Below, piece after piece: positions 1-9,126 of a stretch of DNA of 64,000 nt; positions within the stretch are counted from its first letter, which is position 1, and each line of letters opens with the position of its first letter. Made by a program: the position numbers and the translations under genes. The notes beneath the pieces were generated by a model. The model ran no database searches. It worked only from the letters and a program-made list of their open reading frames with translations, and was not told the origin of the DNA. Source of the stretch: Aureicoccus marinus (GTDB lineage: Bacteria > Bacteroidota > Bacteroidia > Flavobacteriales > Flavobacteriaceae); the NCBI RefSeq assembly GCF_002954325.1, contig NZ_MQVX01000001.1:2884977-2948976 (forward strand). The letters are read 5' to 3'.

Positions 1-939
1 CAGGTGATTGTAGGTCATATTGGTGTTTATGGCCTTATTGTAATCACGAGTCATATTCCCGTTGGAATCATAGGTGTAATCTGTGGTTTGATTGATGTTG
101 TCTTTAAACCCAAAGTTGATGTTGCTGTTGTCTTGCACTTTGAGTAATTGATTACCGATACCACTACTGGAATAGGTGTAGTCCAGATTATCCATGGTTC
201 CAAAGCTAGTAGCAGCGGAATTGGTCCATCCTTTTCTTTCCAGTTTGGTGATGTTTCCGTTTTTATCGTACTCGACCTTTTTAAGGCTGTAACGATCCCA
301 CCAGCCACCACCAGCAAACTGTGCTTTGGTTATGCGGTTTAAGTGATCGTAGTGGTAGAAATAATAGAATTTGGAGCTATTGGTATTCTTTGTAGACCAC
401 ATGACCTGCGAGATGTTTCCGTTATAGAGGGGAGTAGCATTGGTCGAGTGAGTATCTCTGTCGTAGTAAAGGCGCATGGCAAATAGATCACCGCCTTTAT
501 TATCGGGGTTATTGATATCGGTAAGCCACCCTCTTACATTGTAGGTGTAGTCGATGTCTTGCACTCTATTTTGGTTTGTTTTTCCTCCAATGGACTTTTG
601 AGTAAGCTGACCAATACCGTCATAGGTGTTTTCGGCAATAACTTCTGTAGCCCCACCATTGATCTGGTTGGTCGCCTGGCTTAGCGCTCCCACCTGGTTA
701 TAGGTAAATTTATCTACACTGGTAATGGTAGATTGACCTGTTTTACTATGCGTACTGGTGGTTTCTTCCACAAGACCTGCAAAATCAAATTTGGGTTTAA
801 CCTTATCGGTATAGTTAAGGAAAACTTGAACAATTCCTGCTTTAAAGTGAAAAGCGAGCTTTGGTCTCCAGGACTGATTGCTGGGGCAATCTTCCTTTGG
901 TCCCTCTCCTGAAAATACGTCAAAAGCCCAATCCCGCTT
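1..939 (-). pseudogene. RHS/YD-repeat protein, 5'-truncated, continues beyond the window
   Basis: Reading the minus strand in the frame whose codons begin at positions divisible by 3 gives an uninterrupted run of RHS/YD repeats down to base 1: for example YDSNGNMTRDYNK (about 70-30), VEYDKNGNITKL (about 276-241), NVRGWLTDINNP (about 540-505), and YHYDHLNRITKAQF (about 357-315). RHS proteins are large surface or secreted polymorphic-toxin scaffolds; this part is the core just before the C-terminal variable region, which lies outside the window. The frame closes upstream at a TGA (942-940) that lies inside repeat copy A, and there is no plausible start codon before the YD repeats. RHS-like sequence begins near 840; residues encoded by 939-850 come from the repeat (KRDWAFDVFSG...). 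I therefore read it as a gene fragment created by recombination at the repeat, not an intact toxin gene. Confidence 0.8.
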
Positions 940-960
940 TCACGGTCTTGTTTTTTCGTT
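851..960. repeat. Tandem repeat copy A (about 110 bp)
   Basis: Closely similar to copy B at 975-1085 with only scattered substitutions; the two are spaced about 124 bp apart. On the minus strand it encodes KRDWAFDVFSGEGPKED and then NQSWRPKLA, in frame with the RHS remnant downstream. Confidence 0.85.
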
Positions 961-974
961 TCTATCCGCTCCCT

Positions 975-1085
975 AAAGCAAGCTTTGGTTTCCAGGACTG
1001 ATTGCTGGCGCAATCTTCCTTTGGTGCCACTCCTGAAAATACGTCAAAAGCCCAATCCCGCTTTCGCGGTCTTGTTTTTTTCGTT
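975..1085. repeat. Tandem repeat copy B (about 110 bp)
   Basis: Second copy of the element at 851-960. The same peptide (KRDWAFDVFSG, then NQSWKPKLA) can be read on the minus strand, but in a different frame relative to copy A because the copies are 124 bp apart. A short third partial start (AAGCAAGCTT) follows near 1101. It lies between the RHS fragment and tRNA-Phe. Confidence 0.85.
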
Positions 1086-1126
1086 CAAACCTGCTCATCG
1101 AAGCAAGCTTCAATCGCAGATTTAAA

Positions 1127-1160
1127 CGAAAAAGCCCATTCAAGGGAATGAGCTTTTTCG
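1127..1160 (-). terminator. Hairpin terminator downstream of tRNA-Phe
   Basis: A 15-bp stem with one mismatch: CGAAAAAGCCCATTC (1127-1141) against GAATGAGCTTTTTCG (1146-1160), loop of four bases. It begins 10 bases past the tRNA 3' end and is followed on the minus strand by TTTAAA, fitting a factor-independent terminator for the tRNA transcript. Confidence 0.65.
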
Positions 1161-1169
1161 TGCTTTAAG

Positions 1170-1242
<73 letters not shown>

Positions 1243-1283
1243 TAACCACGCTGTCAGGCAGCGTACCTTTTTCAAGGCGGGTG

Positions 1284-1321
1284 CAAATATAATTTTTATT
1301 ACAGGATTATAAAACAAAAAA
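1284..1321 (-). promoter_or_regulatory. Bacteroidota-type promoter of tRNA-Phe
   Basis: On the minus strand TTTTTTG (1321-1315) is followed after 23 bases by TATATTTG (1291-1284), matching the Bacteroidota -33 TTTG / -7 TAnnTTTG consensus. It lies about 40 bases before the tRNA 5' end. Confidence 0.6.
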
Positions 1322-1385
1322 GGAAAAAAGGGGAAGAAATGCGCGAAGTCCAGTATTTTTAAGGAACGCTAGCCGCACATTAGGA

Positions 1386-2111
1386 GTGAATTTAGTTGTC
1401 GATATAGGGAATACCCGCGTGAAGCTCGGGGTTTTTGAGAAGGATCGACTGGTTTTTGACCAGGTGGTGGATCACGATCTCTTGGCTACCGCAGTCAAGG
1501 CTCTTTTTGAGCGCTATCCGCAAATTGAGCACGGCTTTTTGGCCCGGGTGGGTCAGTGCAACGAGCGGCACGAAAAGCTGCTCAGTCTTTTCTGCTCCTT
1601 CAAACTGCTCAATACCGAAACCCGACTCCCCTTTGTAAACGATTACGATACGCCCGAAACCTTGGGAGTCGATCGTATTGCTCTGGTCGCAGGTGCACAC
1701 CACCATTACCCGCACCAAAATACCCTGGTCATTGATGCCGGAACCGCGATTACCTATGATTTGATCACCGACAGAGGCCATTATTTAGGAGGAACAATCG
1801 CCCCGGGATTGCAGATGAGGTACCGCGCCTTGAACGAGTTTACTGCTTCCTTGCCACTCCTAGATCCCCAGCCCTACAAAGGTCTCTTGGGACAGAACAC
1901 CGAAGACAGTATTCACAGCGGGGTTTCTTACGCTGCTGTCTGTGAGATGGATGGTATGATCAATGCCTACAAAGAGCGCTTCCCACATTTAACAGTTATT
2001 TTAACAGGCGGAGACGCTCATTTTTTTGGTAAACGACTAAAAAATTCCATATTTGCCCATTCTAAAATTCTCTTGGAGGGCTTGAATTTCCTACTGGAAT
2101 ACAATAAATAG
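1386..2111 (+). CDS. coaX: Type III pantothenate kinase
   Basis: Phosphorylates pantothenate to 4'-phosphopantothenate, the first committed step of coenzyme A synthesis; cytoplasmic. The 241-aa length is normal for CoaX. Family motifs are present in order: DIGNT (6-10, phosphate-binding loop), TPETLGVDR (89-97), DAGTAITYD (117-125) and GGTIAPG (135-141), all of the ASKHA kinase fold. The start is a GTG at 1386; no earlier in-frame start gives the N-terminal NLVVDIGNT. It is the first gene of a + strand run (coaX, barrel, TPR, lptC, small membrane protein, CNNM, ppiD) with very short gaps; the next gene starts 3 bases after its stop. Confidence 0.95.
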   Translation: MNLVVDIGNTRVKLGVFEKDRLVFDQVVDHDLLATAVKALFERYPQIEHGFLARVGQCNERHEKLLSLFCSFKLLNTETRLPFVNDYDTPETLGVDRIALVAGAHHHYPHQNTLVIDAGTAITYDLITDRGHYLGGTIAPGLQMRYRALNEFTASLPLLDPQPYKGLLGQNTEDSIHSGVSYAAVCEMDGMINAYKERFPHLTVILTGGDAHFFGKRLKNSIFAHSKILLEGLNFLLEYNK

Positions 2112-2114
2112 TCA

Positions 2115-3398
2115 ATGTTGAAAAGGTTTTTGTCGGCACTCTTCTGTGTGCTCTCGTTTGCCCTTTATGCGCAAAATGGAAGTATATCGCCTTATTCCTC
2201 TTTCGGGATAGGGGAAGTCAGAGGACAAGCTACTGTAGAAAACCAGTCCATGGGTGGGCTGGCGATGTTTACCGACAGTATCCACGTCAACTTTCAAAAT
2301 CCCGCTGCTTATGGGAACCTTCGAGTGACCAACTACGCTATCGGGATTTCTAGTCGAAACTTTACTTTAAAAGCTAATGGAGCAGACAACCAACGAGTTG
2401 CTGTTACTTCCCTGGATTACTTATCAGTAGGCTTCCCGGTCAGCCGCAAGGTGGCCGTTGGTTTTGGTTTACAACCCCTTTCTTCTGTGGGGTATAACCT
2501 GCAGCAAGAGACGGTGAACATGGACAACGACACCGTAGTCAACGCTTTTGACGGCGCAGGAGGTATTAGCCGGGTCTTTCTTTCTGCCGGATATCAGCCC
2601 ATTCCTAATTTAAATGTTGGAGCTTCGGTGCGCTACAATTTTGGGGAAATCACCAACGACCGTATTCAGAGTGTACAGGACGTTCAATTTGGAACCTTGG
2701 ATGAGCGAACGTCCAATGTGAATGGCTTCGACTTCAACTACGCGGTTACCTATACTCCCATGATTTTGAAGAACCGTTACCGACTTCACTCTTATATGGG
2801 GGTCGATACACAGGTCAACCTGAATTCAGAAAATACACAACGTATCGGTTCGTTCTCTCTAGTAAACGGTTCAGAAATCGAGGTCATTGATGTGGATTTA
2901 GCCGCTCAGGGACTCGCGAGAACAACCGTTACCCTTCCAACCACCTTGAGTGTGGGTCTTGGACTTGGGGTAGATAAGCAGTGGTTTGGAGGTCTGGAGA
3001 TCCGTTCTCAGGACTACAGTGATTTCCAAAATACCTTTTTGCGAGTAGAGAATGTGGAGTATGGTCAGGCCAGTACGGTCATCTTGGGAGGTTACTATAT
3101 TCCAGACTACAATGCCCTATCGGGGATTTACAACCGTATTGTTTACCGTGCAGGAGTTCGTTTCGATAAAACAGGACTTTCGGTAAACGGAGAAGAAATT
3201 AATAATTTTAGCATCTCCTTGGGTATGGGTATCCCTATGGGAGGTTCAATTACCGACCGATTTTCCAATTTAAACCTCGGGATAGAATTCGGAAATCGCG
3301 GTACAACGGCAGCTCAATTAGTGAAAGAAAACTATTTTGGCATCAAAATTGGGTTATCCTTAAATGATCGCTGGTTTATTAAGCGAGTGATCAATTAA
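2115..3398 (+). CDS. Outer-membrane beta-barrel protein (putative OMP)
   Basis: A 427-aa protein with an N-terminal signal peptide (MLKRFLSALFCVLSFALYAQ) and then alternating beta-strand segments typical of a Bacteroidota outer-membrane barrel (for example VGFGLQPLSSVGYNL and VGASVRYNFGEI). An early QNPAAYGNL segment recalls PorV/FadL-like barrels, in which an N-P-A motif follows the signal peptide. It sits 3 bases after coaX and upstream of a TPR protein and lptC, an order I recognise from flavobacterial genomes. The barrel assignment is strong; the substrate is unknown, and I do not assign a FadL or PorV name. Confidence 0.7.
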   Translation: MLKRFLSALFCVLSFALYAQNGSISPYSSFGIGEVRGQATVENQSMGGLAMFTDSIHVNFQNPAAYGNLRVTNYAIGISSRNFTLKANGADNQRVAVTSLDYLSVGFPVSRKVAVGFGLQPLSSVGYNLQQETVNMDNDTVVNAFDGAGGISRVFLSAGYQPIPNLNVGASVRYNFGEITNDRIQSVQDVQFGTLDERTSNVNGFDFNYAVTYTPMILKNRYRLHSYMGVDTQVNLNSENTQRIGSFSLVNGSEIEVIDVDLAAQGLARTTVTLPTTLSVGLGLGVDKQWFGGLEIRSQDYSDFQNTFLRVENVEYGQASTVILGGYYIPDYNALSGIYNRIVYRAGVRFDKTGLSVNGEEINNFSISLGMGIPMGGSITDRFSNLNLGIEFGNRGTTAAQLVKENYFGIKIGLSLNDRWFIKRVIN

Positions 3399-3439
3399 AC
3401 ATTGAAAATATTGTACATTAACCACTTAATTGCACAATC

Positions 3440-4813
3440 ATGAAGCGGAAAATTTACTCATCGATTATTTTGGGCCTTTTGGCGATCGGAATGGTCTCTG
3501 CACAGGCGCAAAACCAGGAGTGTATGACCAACCTCTCCATTTATTTTGAACATTACAAAGTAAAGAACTACGACGCGGCTTATGAACCATGGAAAATGGT
3601 TTACGAAACCTGCCCAAGCATCAATAAGGCTAACTTTACAGCCGGACGCAAAATTCTAACCCACAAAATCAAGAACAGCAGTGGTGCTGAAAAAACCAGT
3701 TATGTCCAAGACTACGTCAAGTTATTGGACGATGGCACTAAGTTTTTTCCTAAGAGTAACCCTCATGCTAAAAATATTGTAGACAAGGTTCTTATGCTTA
3801 GAGATAATGGTATGATCTCTGAGGATGAAATCTACAATCAATTGGACGCCGCCTTTAAGGCAGATCGCAAGAACTTTAAAAATCCAAGGGGACTCTATCT
3901 TTACTTTTCAACACTCGTCGATTTAAACATGGCGGGGAAGAAAGACCTGCAGGAGGTCTTTGATGTTTACGATGCTGTTCAGGGGAAAATCGAAGAAGAG
4001 AACCAAAAAATGATTGGATTGGTTCAAAAACTTCTTCCAAAAGAAGAGGCCAAGACCCTTTCTGCCAAAGAAAAGCGTCAGCTAAAGGCAGCCCGAGTAA
4101 ACTCGGAATCCTATGGTAAGATTGCCGACAGTATCGATGCTAAATTGGGTCAGTTGGCGGACTGTGACAACTTGATACCTCTGTACCAAAAGAACTTTGA
4201 TGCCAAGAAAGGCGACATCAAATGGGTGAAGTCTGCGGTTAGTCGCTTGTACACCAAAGAGTGCACAGACGATCCTATGTTCGAGAAGCTCTTCACCGAG
4301 CAGTTGAAGTTGGATCCTTCTGCGGATGCTTACTTCTACAGTGGAGTATTGAAAGATAAGAGCGGAAACACCAACGGTGCGATTGCCGATTACAACAAGG
4401 CCATAGAGTTGGAGGCAGATCCCAAGAGAAAGGCCGAGATCCTTTACAAGATTGCGACCAAGATGAACCGTTTGGGTCGTAAAGGACAGGCTAGAAGTTA
4501 TGCCAGAAAGGCTTTACAAGCTGACCCGTCTATGGGGAAAGCTCACTTGATTATTGCTGCTCAGTACGCCAAGAGCGCCAATCAGTGTGGTAAGACGACT
4601 TTCGAGAAAAGAGCGATCTACTGGAAGGCTGCGGAAGAAGCCAGAAAGGCTGCCCGTGTAAATCCTGCATTGAAATCTCGTGTGGCGAGAACTGTAGCTA
4701 ACTATATGGCAAAGGCTCCGACGAAGACCATGATCTTCAATGAAGGAATGGCCGGTAAGTCAGTAACCTTTGACTGTTGGGTCGGTGGAAGCGTTAAGGT
4801 GCCTAACCTGTAG
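3440..4813 (+). CDS. Secreted tetratricopeptide-repeat protein
   Basis: A 457-aa protein with a cleavable signal peptide (MKRKIYSSIILGLLAIGMVSAQAQ) and predominantly helical TPR-like sequence. The clearest TPR units are near residues 290-370 (DAYFYSGVLKDKSGNTNGAI, then KAEILYKIATKMNRLGRKGQA and ARKALQADPSMGKAH). The C-terminus has a conserved-looking cysteine (TFDCWVGG). TPRs mediate protein-protein contacts, so a periplasmic scaffold role is reasonable but not shown. It ends two bases before the TTG start of lptC, so the two are probably co-translated. Confidence 0.75.
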   Translation: MKRKIYSSIILGLLAIGMVSAQAQNQECMTNLSIYFEHYKVKNYDAAYEPWKMVYETCPSINKANFTAGRKILTHKIKNSSGAEKTSYVQDYVKLLDDGTKFFPKSNPHAKNIVDKVLMLRDNGMISEDEIYNQLDAAFKADRKNFKNPRGLYLYFSTLVDLNMAGKKDLQEVFDVYDAVQGKIEEENQKMIGLVQKLLPKEEAKTLSAKEKRQLKAARVNSESYGKIADSIDAKLGQLADCDNLIPLYQKNFDAKKGDIKWVKSAVSRLYTKECTDDPMFEKLFTEQLKLDPSADAYFYSGVLKDKSGNTNGAIADYNKAIELEADPKRKAEILYKIATKMNRLGRKGQARSYARKALQADPSMGKAHLIIAAQYAKSANQCGKTTFEKRAIYWKAAEEARKAARVNPALKSRVARTVANYMAKAPTKTMIFNEGMAGKSVTFDCWVGGSVKVPNL

Positions 4814-4815
4814 AA

Positions 4816-5418
4816 TTGAAGACAAAACATACATACATAAAGGACATTGCCATGGTTTTTGCCATGGCTTTGTCTTTTTGGTCCTGTGAAGACCAGTACG
4901 AGCGGGTGGGGGAAGAAGCGGGTACCTTTGTTTTTCCGCAGAGTGTTTCCGAAGGTTTTACCCTGACCTATACCGAGGCGGGTAAAGAGATGACCAACCA
5001 GGACACGACCCTGACCCGAGCCGTGGTTAAACTCTCTGCAGCTCGAAACGAGAACTACGAGAACATGCGTTTTCGCTACCAGGTTTTTCCGGAAGGGATG
5101 CGTCTGGAGTTCTATGATGATGAGGGGCAGATGAACATCATCGAGGCGGATTTTGCCATGGTGTATACCGATACCAACCTAATCGAACTCAAAGGCAATG
5201 TGGTGTTGACCAGTCACGACGGTAAGAAGTTGGAGGCGCCTCAAATGTATTACGACCGAGCGAACAACTGGATCTTTACAGAATCTTCTTTTCGCTACAC
5301 CAATCCGGAAGACGGAACCATTATGATGGGGAAGGGTATGGATTTTGATCGTAATTTTACGAAAGTGCAGGCCCAGCGAACCGATGGGGTAATTGTCATT
5401 AAAGAGGAAGAATCATGA
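4816..5418 (+). CDS. lptC: LPS export periplasmic protein LptC
   Basis: A 200-aa lipoprotein-like LptC homologue. It begins at a TTG 2 bases after the upstream stop. The N-terminus is a lipoprotein signal with lipobox FWSC (C24), followed by an OstA/LptC-type beta jelly-roll: alternating strands such as MNIIEADFAMVYTDTNLIEL and GNVVLTSHDGKKLEAPQMYY. LptC bridges LptBFG in the inner membrane to LptA and accepts LPS. E. coli LptC is anchored by a transmembrane helix, whereas Bacteroidota versions are commonly predicted lipoproteins, as here. The next gene overlaps by four bases (ATGA). lptE is also in this window (38684-39219). Confidence 0.85.
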   Translation: MKTKHTYIKDIAMVFAMALSFWSCEDQYERVGEEAGTFVFPQSVSEGFTLTYTEAGKEMTNQDTTLTRAVVKLSAARNENYENMRFRYQVFPEGMRLEFYDDEGQMNIIEADFAMVYTDTNLIELKGNVVLTSHDGKKLEAPQMYYDRANNWIFTESSFRYTNPEDGTIMMGKGMDFDRNFTKVQAQRTDGVIVIKEEES

Positions 5419-5612
5419 TCAATATCTTACGTTATACCGAATACATCTACTTGGTGGTAGCCTTCTTTTCACTCTACCGATTGATCGGTATTTGGGGAAC
5501 CGAAAGCGACGAGATCTACTTGTTCTTGTTCTTTTTTGTAGTCTCTTTGGGGATGTTCTTTTTCCGCCGGAACTTCCGTCGGAAATTCGAAAAACGAAAC
5601 AAGGAAAAATAG
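5415..5612 (+). CDS. Small two-helix membrane protein
   Basis: A 65-aa protein starting at the ATG that overlaps the lptC stop (ATGA). It has two hydrophobic helices (about 9-27 and 34-50) and a very basic tail (RRNFRRKFEKRNKEK). I do not recognise a named family. Translational coupling to lptC and the position before the CNNM gene suggest a conserved accessory membrane protein of this operon. The frame is used here rather than the longer overlapping frames because it is in phase with the ATGA overlap and has clean membrane-protein composition. Confidence 0.6.
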   Translation: MINILRYTEYIYLVVAFFSLYRLIGIWGTESDEIYLFLFFFVVSLGMFFFRRNFRRKFEKRNKEK

Positions 5613-5622
5613 GCCCTAAGCG

Positions 5623-6911
5623 GTGGATATCTACTTTTTGGTCATTGGCATTTCTCTGCTGTTCTCGGCCTTCTTTTCGGGAATGGAGATCGCCTTTGTT
5701 TCGGCCAATCGCATCCATATTGAGTTAGAGAAAAAGCAGGATGGTGTACTGGCCTATATCCTGACGCGGATCACCGAAAAACCGTCCAAATTTATTGCCA
5801 CCATGCTTATTGGGAACAACCTCTCCCTGGTGGTCTATTCCTATTTTATGGGGAAGGTACTCATGAAGTGGTTCCCGACTCCTATAGGGGAGGCAACAGC
5901 CTGGTACAGTTTTTTCTTTGAGGACTTTGGGCTGTTTACTCATACGGTGATTTCGACCCTGATCATCTTTATTACTGCTGAGTTTTTACCTAAAGTTTTC
6001 TTCCAGATTTATTCCAATACCTTGCTGAAGTTGATGGCGATACCCGCTATATTTTTTACATCCTCTTCTCAGGCTTTTCCTGGTTGGTGATGCAGGTATC
6101 GGATTTTATCCTGAAAACCTTTTTCAAGACCGCCGGTGACGAGGTGCAGCTTTCTTTCAGTAAGATGGAGTTAGGGGATTATATCTCGGAGCAGGTGGAA
6201 GGCATGGAGACTGATGAAGAAATCGACAGCGAAATCCAAATCTTTCAGAATGCCCTGGAATTTGCCGAGGTCAAGGCCCGGGAGGTGATGGTACCTCGAA
6301 CTGAGATTTGTGCCATAGAAATGCACGAAAGCCCTTCGGAACTCCGAAAACTCTTTACCGAAACGGGCTATTCCAAGATTTTTATATTCAAACAGAACAT
6401 AGACGAAATCATCGGCTATACCCACTCTTTCGAGCTTTTCCGCAAGCCGAATTCCATCAAGAGTATTCTGCGTTCGGTGGAGTATGTGCCCGAAACCATG
6501 CTGATACAAGACATCCTCAACGTGCTGACCCGCAAACGCAAAAGCGTTGCGGTGGTGATCGATGAGTACGGTGGAACCTCCGGAATACTTACCGTGGAAG
6601 ACATCATTGAAGAACTCTTTGGCGAGATAGAGGACGAGCACGATTCGACTGATTTGCAGGAGGATCAGCTCGGAGATGGCCGCTACTGCTTCTCTGCCCG
6701 TTTGGAAGTGGATTACCTCAATGAGCAGTACAAACTCGCTTTGCCGGAAGGGGAAGAGTACGAAACCCTGGGTGGGCTCATCGTACATCTGACCGAAGAA
6801 ATCCCCGAGCAACAAACCCGTGTCGAAACCGAGGATTATCACTTTATCATCCGGGAAGTATCCAACAACAAAATTGATCTCGTCGAAGTCCAGAAGATCC
6901 AAGAGAATTAG
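5623..6911 (+). CDS. CNNM/CorC-type hemolysin-family protein (frameshifted in this sequence)
   Basis: Two frames make one 429-aa protein. The first (GTG start, 5623-6090) is a DUF21/CNNM transmembrane domain (IYFLVIGISLLFSAFFSGME, ATMLIGNNLSLVVYSY). The second (to 6911) holds the cytoplasmic CBS pair (VMVPRTEICAIE; KSVAVVIDEYGGTSGILTVE) and the CorC_HlyC C-terminal domain (YETLGGLIVHLTEEIP). CNNM/CorC proteins are linked to Mg2+ or other divalent-cation transport. Adding one T to the T6 run at 6052-6057 joins IPAIFF directly to YILFSGFSWLVMQVSDF, so only one base is missing. GldE of gliding bacteria belongs to the same superfamily, but this locus (lptC-ppiD) does not let me call it GldE. Confidence 0.85.
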
Positions 6912-6997
6912 TGACTTTCAGGCGCTTTTTTTCCTTTCCAAATTGAAAAAAAAGAGGTATTTTCGCCCCCTAAAATTTGTAGAAAAACCAGACTGCT

Positions 6998-9082
6998 ATG
7001 GCAATCTTAGAGAATATTCGCAAGCGTACAACCATTCTTATCCTGATTATTGGGTTGGCGTTATTTGCTTTTGTAATTCAAGGAATCATCTCCAGTGACG
7101 GGACATTTGGCGGAGGAGCCAAGGTAGGCTCCGCTATTGCTGAAGTCAACGGAGAAGCCTTGAGTATCGATGATTTTCGAGTAACCCTGGACCGCAGAAA
7201 GCAGCAGTTCGGACGCGGAATGTCGCAAACCCAATTGGTTAAAACCGTGTACGATCAAGAAGTACGCGCCGAAATTCTAAGACAGCAATTCGACGATTTG
7301 GGATTGAATATTGGAAGTGACCAGATCGTGGATTACGTTCGCAAAAACAACTGGCAGTATCAGGTGCGTGAGTTTGGAGATGCCGACGGAAACTTTAACG
7401 AAGATTTGTTCCGCAGCACGATCCAGGAATGGAAAGAGACCAATCCCGTTCGTTACCAAGCGTGGTTGGATGATGAGGCCAACATCGCACAACAAGCCAA
7501 AGAGCAGTTGTTCTTCAATATGGTGAAGGCCGGTATCGGATCAACTTTATCAGAAGGAGAATTTGACTATGGTTTCAGCAACGATAAGATCAACATGGAG
7601 TTTGTGCGCATCCCTTACACTTCAGTGGCCGATTCTACTATTCCGGTTTCTAAGCAAGCCATCCAAGATTATATCAACAAGCACGAGGATGATTTCCAAC
7701 AAGAGAATGCCCGTGATATTCGTTTCGTTTTCTTCCAGGAAAAACCTTCTGTAGAAGACGAGAATGCTGCGCAGAAAAGAGTGGAAGACCTCAAAGCAGA
7801 CTTCACCACTACGGAAGACATGTTCGCCTTCTTGGAGTTTGATTCAGACACCAACTACGATTCAATTTACAAGCCACAAGGGCAATTGCCTTCTGCTTCT
7901 TTAGACAGCCTTTTGGCTTTGGAAGTTGGAGAAGTTTACGGCCCTTACCGCGATGCACAGAGCTTTAAAATAACTCGTATGATGGGCAAGAAGCCGAACG
8001 GGAATGTTCGCGCCAGCCACATCTTGTTCGCTTACGAAGGAGCTACCCGTGCTAATCCTGAAATCAAAAGAACAAAGGAAGAGGCGAAAGCGGAAGCCGA
8101 TAAGATTTTGGTAGAGGCTCTTAAAGAAGGAGCTGACTTTGCCGCCTTGGCAAGAGAGAATTCAGATGGACCCTCTGCACCACGAGGAGGAAATCTTGGA
8201 TTCTTCCAGGATAATGGAACTATGGTCGAGGAGTTCAGTGATTTCTGTTTCTCCAATGAAGTAGGTGCTATTGATTTGGTAGAGACTGAATTTGGTTTCC
8301 ACATTATCAAGGTAGAAGAAAAGCAGGATCTTTTCCAGGTTGCTCACTTGACCGCCAATATTGAGCCGAGTGAAGAAACCACCAACGCTTTGTACCAAGA
8401 GGCTTCTTCTTTCCAGAAAGCAGTAATGGAAGCGGATGCCAATGAATTTGACGACATCACCAAAGAGAAGAATTACATCCTACGCCCGGTAAACAAGGTG
8501 AAGGAGTTGGACGAAAACCTGCCGGGATTGGGTGAGCAGCGCGCGATTGTTCAGTGGGCTTTTAACGAAGAGCGAGCGGTAGGTGATATTGATCGTTTTT
8601 CGACCTCTGAAGGCTATGCGGTTGTTCAGGTGACTAAGCGATACAATAAAGGCTTGATGAGTCCTGAAGACGCCTCAGCGACGGTATTGCCCATCTTGAG
8701 AAAAGACATCAAAGCTGATCAAATCATGGCGGCCAACAAAGGCAAGTCTATGGAGCAAATCATTCAGGAAAGCGGAGCGAGTAAAAATACCGTTTCTGCT
8801 ATTACGATGAAGGCACCGACCCTAGCTGGTGCTGGATCAGAACCTGCGGTTGTCGGGACTGCTTTTGCTTTGGAAGTAGGACAGACTTCTGGCCTGATCA
8901 AAGGAGAAACTGGGGTGTTTTTGGTTAAAGTATTGTCCAAAGAAGACGCAGTGAAGTTGCCAAATTTCAGCACTTTCGCGAATACTTTGACAACAACAAC
9001 TCGTTCAAAAGCGAACACTACGGCCTACGAAGCGCTTAAAAAAGGAGCAGAAATTGACGATTTCCGGGGGGATTTCTATTAA
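6998..9082 (+). CDS. PpiD/SurA-like peptidyl-prolyl isomerase, membrane anchored
   Basis: A 694-aa periplasmic folding factor. An uncleaved N-terminal helix (TTILILIIGLALFAFVIQGI, about 10-29) anchors a SurA_N-like chaperone region (EVNGEALSIDDFRVTLDRR). A parvulin PPIase domain follows at about 338-433, starting VRASHILF and ending FGFHIIKVEEKQ, with the GNLGFF signature. A long C-terminal region follows that in PpiD is a second, inactive parvulin-like domain. It probably assists folding of outer-membrane proteins after Sec export. It is preceded by an 86-base gap containing TATTTTCG (6958-6965), a near match to the -7 box, so it may have its own promoter at the end of the coaX run. Confidence 0.85.
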   Translation: MAILENIRKRTTILILIIGLALFAFVIQGIISSDGTFGGGAKVGSAIAEVNGEALSIDDFRVTLDRRKQQFGRGMSQTQLVKTVYDQEVRAEILRQQFDDLGLNIGSDQIVDYVRKNNWQYQVREFGDADGNFNEDLFRSTIQEWKETNPVRYQAWLDDEANIAQQAKEQLFFNMVKAGIGSTLSEGEFDYGFSNDKINMEFVRIPYTSVADSTIPVSKQAIQDYINKHEDDFQQENARDIRFVFFQEKPSVEDENAAQKRVEDLKADFTTTEDMFAFLEFDSDTNYDSIYKPQGQLPSASLDSLLALEVGEVYGPYRDAQSFKITRMMGKKPNGNVRASHILFAYEGATRANPEIKRTKEEAKAEADKILVEALKEGADFAALARENSDGPSAPRGGNLGFFQDNGTMVEEFSDFCFSNEVGAIDLVETEFGFHIIKVEEKQDLFQVAHLTANIEPSEETTNALYQEASSFQKAVMEADANEFDDITKEKNYILRPVNKVKELDENLPGLGEQRAIVQWAFNEERAVGDIDRFSTSEGYAVVQVTKRYNKGLMSPEDASATVLPILRKDIKADQIMAANKGKSMEQIIQESGASKNTVSAITMKAPTLAGAGSEPAVVGTAFALEVGQTSGLIKGETGVFLVKVLSKEDAVKLPNFSTFANTLTTTTRSKANTTAYEALKKGAEIDDFRGDFY

Positions 9083-9102
9083 ATGCACTTTTAGTCTGAC
9101 TG

Positions 9103-9119
9103 TTCTGTCTTAGACAGAA
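9103..9119. repeat. Palindrome between convergent genes
   Basis: TTCTGTCT-T-AGACAGAA is a perfect 8-bp inverted repeat in the 44-base gap between the ends of ppiD (+) and the GYDIA kinase (-). It could act as a terminator for either side, but no T-run follows on either strand. Confidence 0.35.
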
Positions 9120-9126
9120 GGACTGG

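Noticed and set aside
714-1013. Minus-strand 99-aa open frame
   Set aside because: It is out of phase with the RHS reading frame and its residues come from the repeat and RHS DNA in the wrong frame; composition is not protein-like.
9103-9119. Strong terminator between ppiD and the GYDIA kinase
   Set aside because: The inverted repeat is real but short and lacks a T-run on both strands, so I list it only as a palindrome.
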